From Pyxicephalus adspersus (taxonomy: Eukaryota > Chordata > Amphibia > Anura > Pyxicephalidae), in NCBI RefSeq assembly GCF_032062135.1, contig NC_092861.1, forward strand, positions 65,138,276 through 65,202,275: a DNA stretch of 64,000 nucleotides, written 5' to 3'. Below the pieces are notes generated by a model. The model did not search any database. It was not told the origin of the DNA and saw only the letters and a list, made by a program, of their open reading frames with translations. Positions 59,863 through 64,000 of the stretch are shown in pieces. The number at the start of each line of letters is the position of its first letter. Position 1 is the stretch's first letter. The position numbers were made by a program, and so were the translations under genes.

Positions 59863-60162
59863 GCGGGCAGCACGATGGCTCAGTGGTTGCTAGGTCCCAG
59901 GTACGAACCTCATCCAGGATACAATCTGCAAGGAGTTAGCAGGTTCTCTGATGATTGCGTGGGTTTCCTCTGGCTACTCCAGTTTCCTTGCATTCCAAAA
60001 ACAGTTAGATTAATTGGCTTCTCCCCAAAAATTGACCTTAGACTGCATTAAATGACTACATGTGAGCCCCTTTGAGGAACAGCTGGTGACATAACAATGG
60101 ACTTTATAAAGCACTGTGTAATATGTCAGAACAAGATAAATACTGTGTAATAATATTAATAG
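59863..60162 (+). repeat. V-SINE (DANA-like) repeat
   Basis: Starts gcgggcagcacgatggctca and gtggttgctag (tRNA-type A box region), then ggtacgaacctc (B box), gcaaggagttagcaggttct, gcgtgggtttcctctggcta, aattggcttctccccaaaa, and a tail with aataatatt. This is the arrangement of vertebrate V-SINEs known from fish (DANA) and amphibians. It lies on the plus strand in intron 2, antisense to KHDRBS2. Confidence 0.82.
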
Positions 60163-60164
60163 TC

Positions 60165-61335
60165 TAGAAGAAAAATAAAGCTCTACAATATTTTATACTA
60201 CACTAATTACACTAACAATACACTAACCATTATACACCAGAAATTTTGACACTGAATCTTTAACATATTTCCTTTAACTTATTTGAAATGTAATGTATTT
60301 ACAGTAAATTGGTTATCAGAAGCTAATGGCTTAATTAACTGCAATATTAGTGAGAAGAGTACTTTTATATAGGCCACATGCTCTACTATTGGCAAAAAAA
60401 AAATGATGGCAAATTTGTAGATCACACTGATCTTTATTGTTTCATTTAGGGATCACCACTATCAAAGTCAGACTGATAGCCCTTTTATAAATATGCTACT
60501 TTTTGTAGCATCATAGCTTTCACTAAACATTTTAATAATAGGAATCAAATTTCTTCCAAAACTGTGGCCTGGCAGAGCACTAAAAATGTAATAATAAGCA
60601 TCTTCAAAGTCTCACAAACACCTGATGATTGTAACAGCAATGCAGCTTCTTGTAATGGTTTGGCAAAGATACTGCACTGCTCCTGAATTGACTCTCTCAT
60701 GTAAGCTGCGCCTGCTTGCCCAATAAACTGAGTGTGAAGTTAGGGGGACTAGCACACAGTTACTGGTAAATCCATTTTTTTCAGCTTACACAACTCAAAA
60801 TGGAAAACAGCTTAATTTTAGTAATCAGCAAAACAAAAGAACTTGAAACAGCAATAAGTCCTACAAAGTTTAGCAACTTTCCGGTCCAGCCACCAAAGTG
60901 TTTATGGCCAAGAGAGCACCGTGTTTTTACAGGTCACACGCGGAATCAGTCTTTCTGGTATCAGCCGCCCCATGTTGCTGCTTAAAACCCCACACCTTCC
61001 TCCAAAACTTGCACACCCCTTACTCTTGAATGCCCCAGACATACTTGTAGGGCTATCCTGAAATTCTGGCCTGTACTGCAGTGCAGACCAAGATTCTCTT
61101 CAGGCAAAAAAGCTTATGTTTATTTCTTATGTTATTAAAAATCTAATAATCTATTGTTAACTGATTTTTGCTAAGTTCTTTGAGCTAACACTAAGCCTGA
61201 GTGCAATTTTTGTAGACTTTCTGTGGCAGCTGTTTTAAAAAGGCAACTAGCAAGGCCTACATCAATATGAAATAAACTTTATTACAATGACTCACCAATT
61301 TAAACAAATTGCAGGCAGAAAAACAGACTAACTGA
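60165..61335. other. intron 2, nothing recognised
   Basis: No coding signal or supported repeat. Confidence 0.5.
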
Positions 61336-61340
61336 ACATT

Positions 61341-61510
61341 TTAAAGCAAACCTAAACTCCAAATTTTTACTTTACATAAAAGGGTGCAGCACCTCCCCTT
61401 TCTGTTTTGATCACTGCTGCGCTGAGCCTCCCGGGATACCTACGTGAAGCATCATGGGAGACTCGCAGATCTCGCACATACTATAGGAGGAGTGAGGAGG
61501 AGTACAAGTT
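61341..61510. repeat. MITE-like repeat related to 49.5 kb
   Basis: ttttaaagcaaacctaaact is followed by cctcccgggatacctacgtg and cgcagatctcgcacatacta, which resemble parts of the 49.5-kb element in reverse order. The right end is uncertain (perhaps about 61690). Confidence 0.5.
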
Positions 61511-61738
61511 GGCACTTGAGTCTGCTGACATCATATTAATGATGCGGTCCTCATTAGCAGTCTCAGGGCTTTTGGACTTTTACATTTCTGAATTTGCATG
61601 TAAATGACATGCCTAATGTATGACAAATACACATAGAATCTTATGGGAGGAATGTTGAAATGTATGGTCCAATCATGCGGCCTCTTTAAGGTTGTAATCC
61701 TTGGTCATATCAGTAGATGGAGCTGTGGACTCATGTAA

Positions 61739-61791
61739 AGTGTGTAACAAATGTGCCATGAAAGACATTATTGAAGAGTTTGTTACACACT
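61739..61791. repeat. short hairpin
   Basis: agtgtgtaacaaa is a perfect inverted match to tttgttacacact, with a 27-nt loop. Confidence 0.65.
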
Positions 61792-61799
61792 GGCTAAAG

Positions 61800-64000
61800 T
61801 CAATGCTCAAAAAATATAATTTAAAAGCAAGCAAAACAAGATATTCAGCTCAAAAGTGCAAAATACTTTAACTTGTAAAAATGGGGGAAAATATATACAG
61901 CCTCAAACAATGTTAAAGCGTTTTCCCATATTTGCAGCTAAAAAAAATACACAAGTTTATATTTGGGCAGTTTAAAATGAAAAATTGTGAAAATATTAGT
62001 ACCTTGATTCCCCTAAATGGTAAGATGGCATGCCATCAGTTCAGACTGTGTCAGAAGATTTACTATTTATATCAAGGGAATATGTTCACTTATATTGAAG
62101 AAGCAGAAAGAGAATAAAATGTCAATGAAAGGTCTTCCATCCCCATCCTGCTTTGATCCCCACCTGCCAAGTGGCATATATGTTGCCTTCACTTCCCTGT
62201 TGCTTTGTTTACCAACACTGGCTAAAGGAAACATCCAGAAGAATATGAGAACACATGTGTATCACAACCATAATACAGTGCTGAACCAGAGTTAATACAC
62301 AGGTTAATAGCTTTTTCGGAGCTTTTTTTTTTCAGAATAAATGAACAGAGGCGAAGAAAAGAAGGTAAGTATATATTGCTAGGATGGGATAAGTGATACT
62401 GTAGATTGATGCCCTGTGTGGGCAAATCATAGATTTGCTTTATAATGCTAGACCTTAGCAACAAAGTAACAGAGCTAACCTTTTCAGAACTTCAGTTTTA
62501 CTCCCACCCCAAATCCCTGGGACATCTTCTCATTTAAGAATTGCAAGCACATAAGGAAACATTTTTCTAAAAAAGGAAAATATAATTTTGCTAAGCTCTG
62601 TATTAGCCCTTTTCCTAGATGAAAATACATTTCACTAATAATGTTTTATTCTGCTCAGTGCTAAAAAATTAAAGTAATCAATAAACACTATCACAACAGC
62701 TTCCCATTATCCTGACCTTGGGGCACTGCACAAAATGTATTTTTAATAAAAAAAATGAAGTGAAAGTCTGTGCCTAACTTAAGAAGTGGAAAGATTAAAG
62801 TTTTAAGAGGCTTCATTTTTAATGAAATGAGACAAAAGCATAACACACAAAAGTAAGGTCCATGGTTCATGGCATGAAATTATGAATGTCTTGCACGTTA
62901 AGAACACCAGGAAAGAACTAAAGTACGAGCCATGAGACTATGTTTAGAGAAGCTCTAAATAAAAGCAATATTGGCGAGATGTTAGTTGAATAGACAGGTG
63001 AGAAAGACTAAAGTAGACCTTTGAGCAGCATGCAAACAGTAATTATTTATACACCCGCCAGAAACAATGGAAGTTCAAAGCTTACTGCTGCAGCTCTACA
63101 AAATAAAACATCATAAGAATATATTAATGCATCATTTTCTTAATTTCTTGCCTTTTTGTAAGTTATATAGAAAACAGTGGACAATATTCAGCCTGTCTGT
63201 ATGTGCCTGTTAATGTTCTCTAAGTATGCAGTGTACTGATCCAGCCTCCCTTGAGCCTGCTTCTTGACGGTATGCTAGAGAAATGTCTCCGTGTAATGGG
63301 TGTTTAGTGACAATTAGTAGGCTTGATGTGTAAGATAGCTGGGACGATTTTAAACACCAAAAATACTTCTTAACGCATGTTCCTTCCTTTGGGGCATCTA
63401 CCTGGTGAGGATACTATCATGAGAACTATCTTTCTCCCAGGTCTAAGGTAATGAAGTGTTGATGAAATTCCACATGCTGGTAGAAAACCCTGGAGATAAT
63501 GGTTGTCATTTATGTTCTGTTAAGTCCTAGACAAAGCAAGCTAAGCTACAACTGTCCTCCGCAAAAGAGATTGTGAGTGAATGATTGAGTGGAAAGTATA
63601 GACTACCTTTCTATGCTGCCCTTAATTAGAATATAAATATTGAATTACCATTTAAACCATAATTGACAAGAAGCCACATTCTAAGTTGTGTGTCCTCCCA
63701 GCACAGCCCTGTAAGAGAGGGACCCAGAGAGTTTAGAGAGATGTTCAGACCTTAGGTACGCTATGCTCCTAGGAGCAATAAATCTAGTTAAATTAACTTA
63801 TCTAAGTAATGTATGTGCAAAAAAAAAAAAAAAAAAAAAAGAATAACTTCTTGGGATCAATGTGCCTGGGATATTTTTGACATGTACTTTGGGTTTATAG
63901 CATTCTGTAGAAGTTATTCAATATCATTTAAAGATCTAATAGTGCTACAAAAGCAAGATGGCTTGTTGATAAGAAATGTTTAGGGATCAGTCTGCAAGTT
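61800..64000. other. intron 2, nothing recognised
   Basis: A 22-base A run at 63819-63840 and no gene or named repeat. Confidence 0.5.

Larger units (their letters stand above)
59608..64000 (-). other. KHDRBS2: KHDRBS2 intron 2, partial (right end of window)
   Basis: Sequence upstream of the exon 3 acceptor and therefore intron 2, running off the window. It holds a V-SINE at 59.9 kb, a MITE-like repeat near 61.4 kb and a poly-A run at 63.8 kb. Exon 2 (the QUA1 to KH linker) was not found here. Confidence 0.8.

Noticed and set aside
59863..59930. tRNA-like A and B box sequence
   Set aside because: It is the head of a V-SINE; the body and tail continue for about 300 bp, so it is not a tRNA gene.
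59608..64000. KHDRBS2 exon 2
   Set aside because: No minus-strand match to the LIPVKQYPK-type end with a following GT was seen; it is presumably beyond the window.

Overview
This is vertebrate nuclear DNA, AT-rich and intron-dominated, most likely from an anuran (frog) genome. One conserved host gene is visible: four consecutive internal exons of KHDRBS2 (SLM-1, a STAR-family KH-domain RNA-binding protein) on the minus strand. They are exon 3 at 59491-59607, exon 4 at 40430-40576, exon 5 at 32274-32401 and exon 6 at 28185-28377. All have GT/AG borders and matching phases. Exons 1-2 should lie to the right of the window and exons 7-9 to the left; I found no trace of either inside. Everything else is intron. 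Exon numbers and human comparisons are from memory of the mammalian protein.

The amphibian call is inferred from the repeats. A Ty1/copia element and a Penelope-like element sit together, which is not expected in mammals or birds. Tc1/mariner and hAT relics, a V-SINE (DANA-like) repeat, TTAA-type MITEs and a palindromic MITE family in five copies are also present. No bacterial, CRISPR or viral-genome content is seen.

Layout on the plus strand: 1-3.6 kb is unremarkable intron 6. A nested transposon cluster fills 3.6-12.3 kb: a Penelope-like relic surrounds a degraded copia element, which carries a hAT element in its LTR, a TTAA MITE in its integrase region and an inverted internal block. From 12.3 to 28.2 kb is the rest of the visible intron 6, with MITEs, a SINE/hAT junction, two hAT relics and a large inverted repeat. 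Exon 6 is bracketed by two TTAA MITEs, 209 bp and 84 bp away. Intron 5 (3.9 kb) holds a 716-bp solo LTR with a 5-bp target duplication. Intron 4 (8.0 kb) has few repeats. Intron 3 (18.9 kb) holds a second inverted repeat, a hAT relic, a Tc1 relic and several MITEs. Intron 2 (partial) holds a V-SINE.

No new multi-gene system is visible. The best leads are the loss of Arg-Gly dipeptides in KHDRBS2 exon 5, the nested and rearranged retroelement cluster, and three hammerhead-ribozyme-like motifs, two of them beside large inverted repeats.
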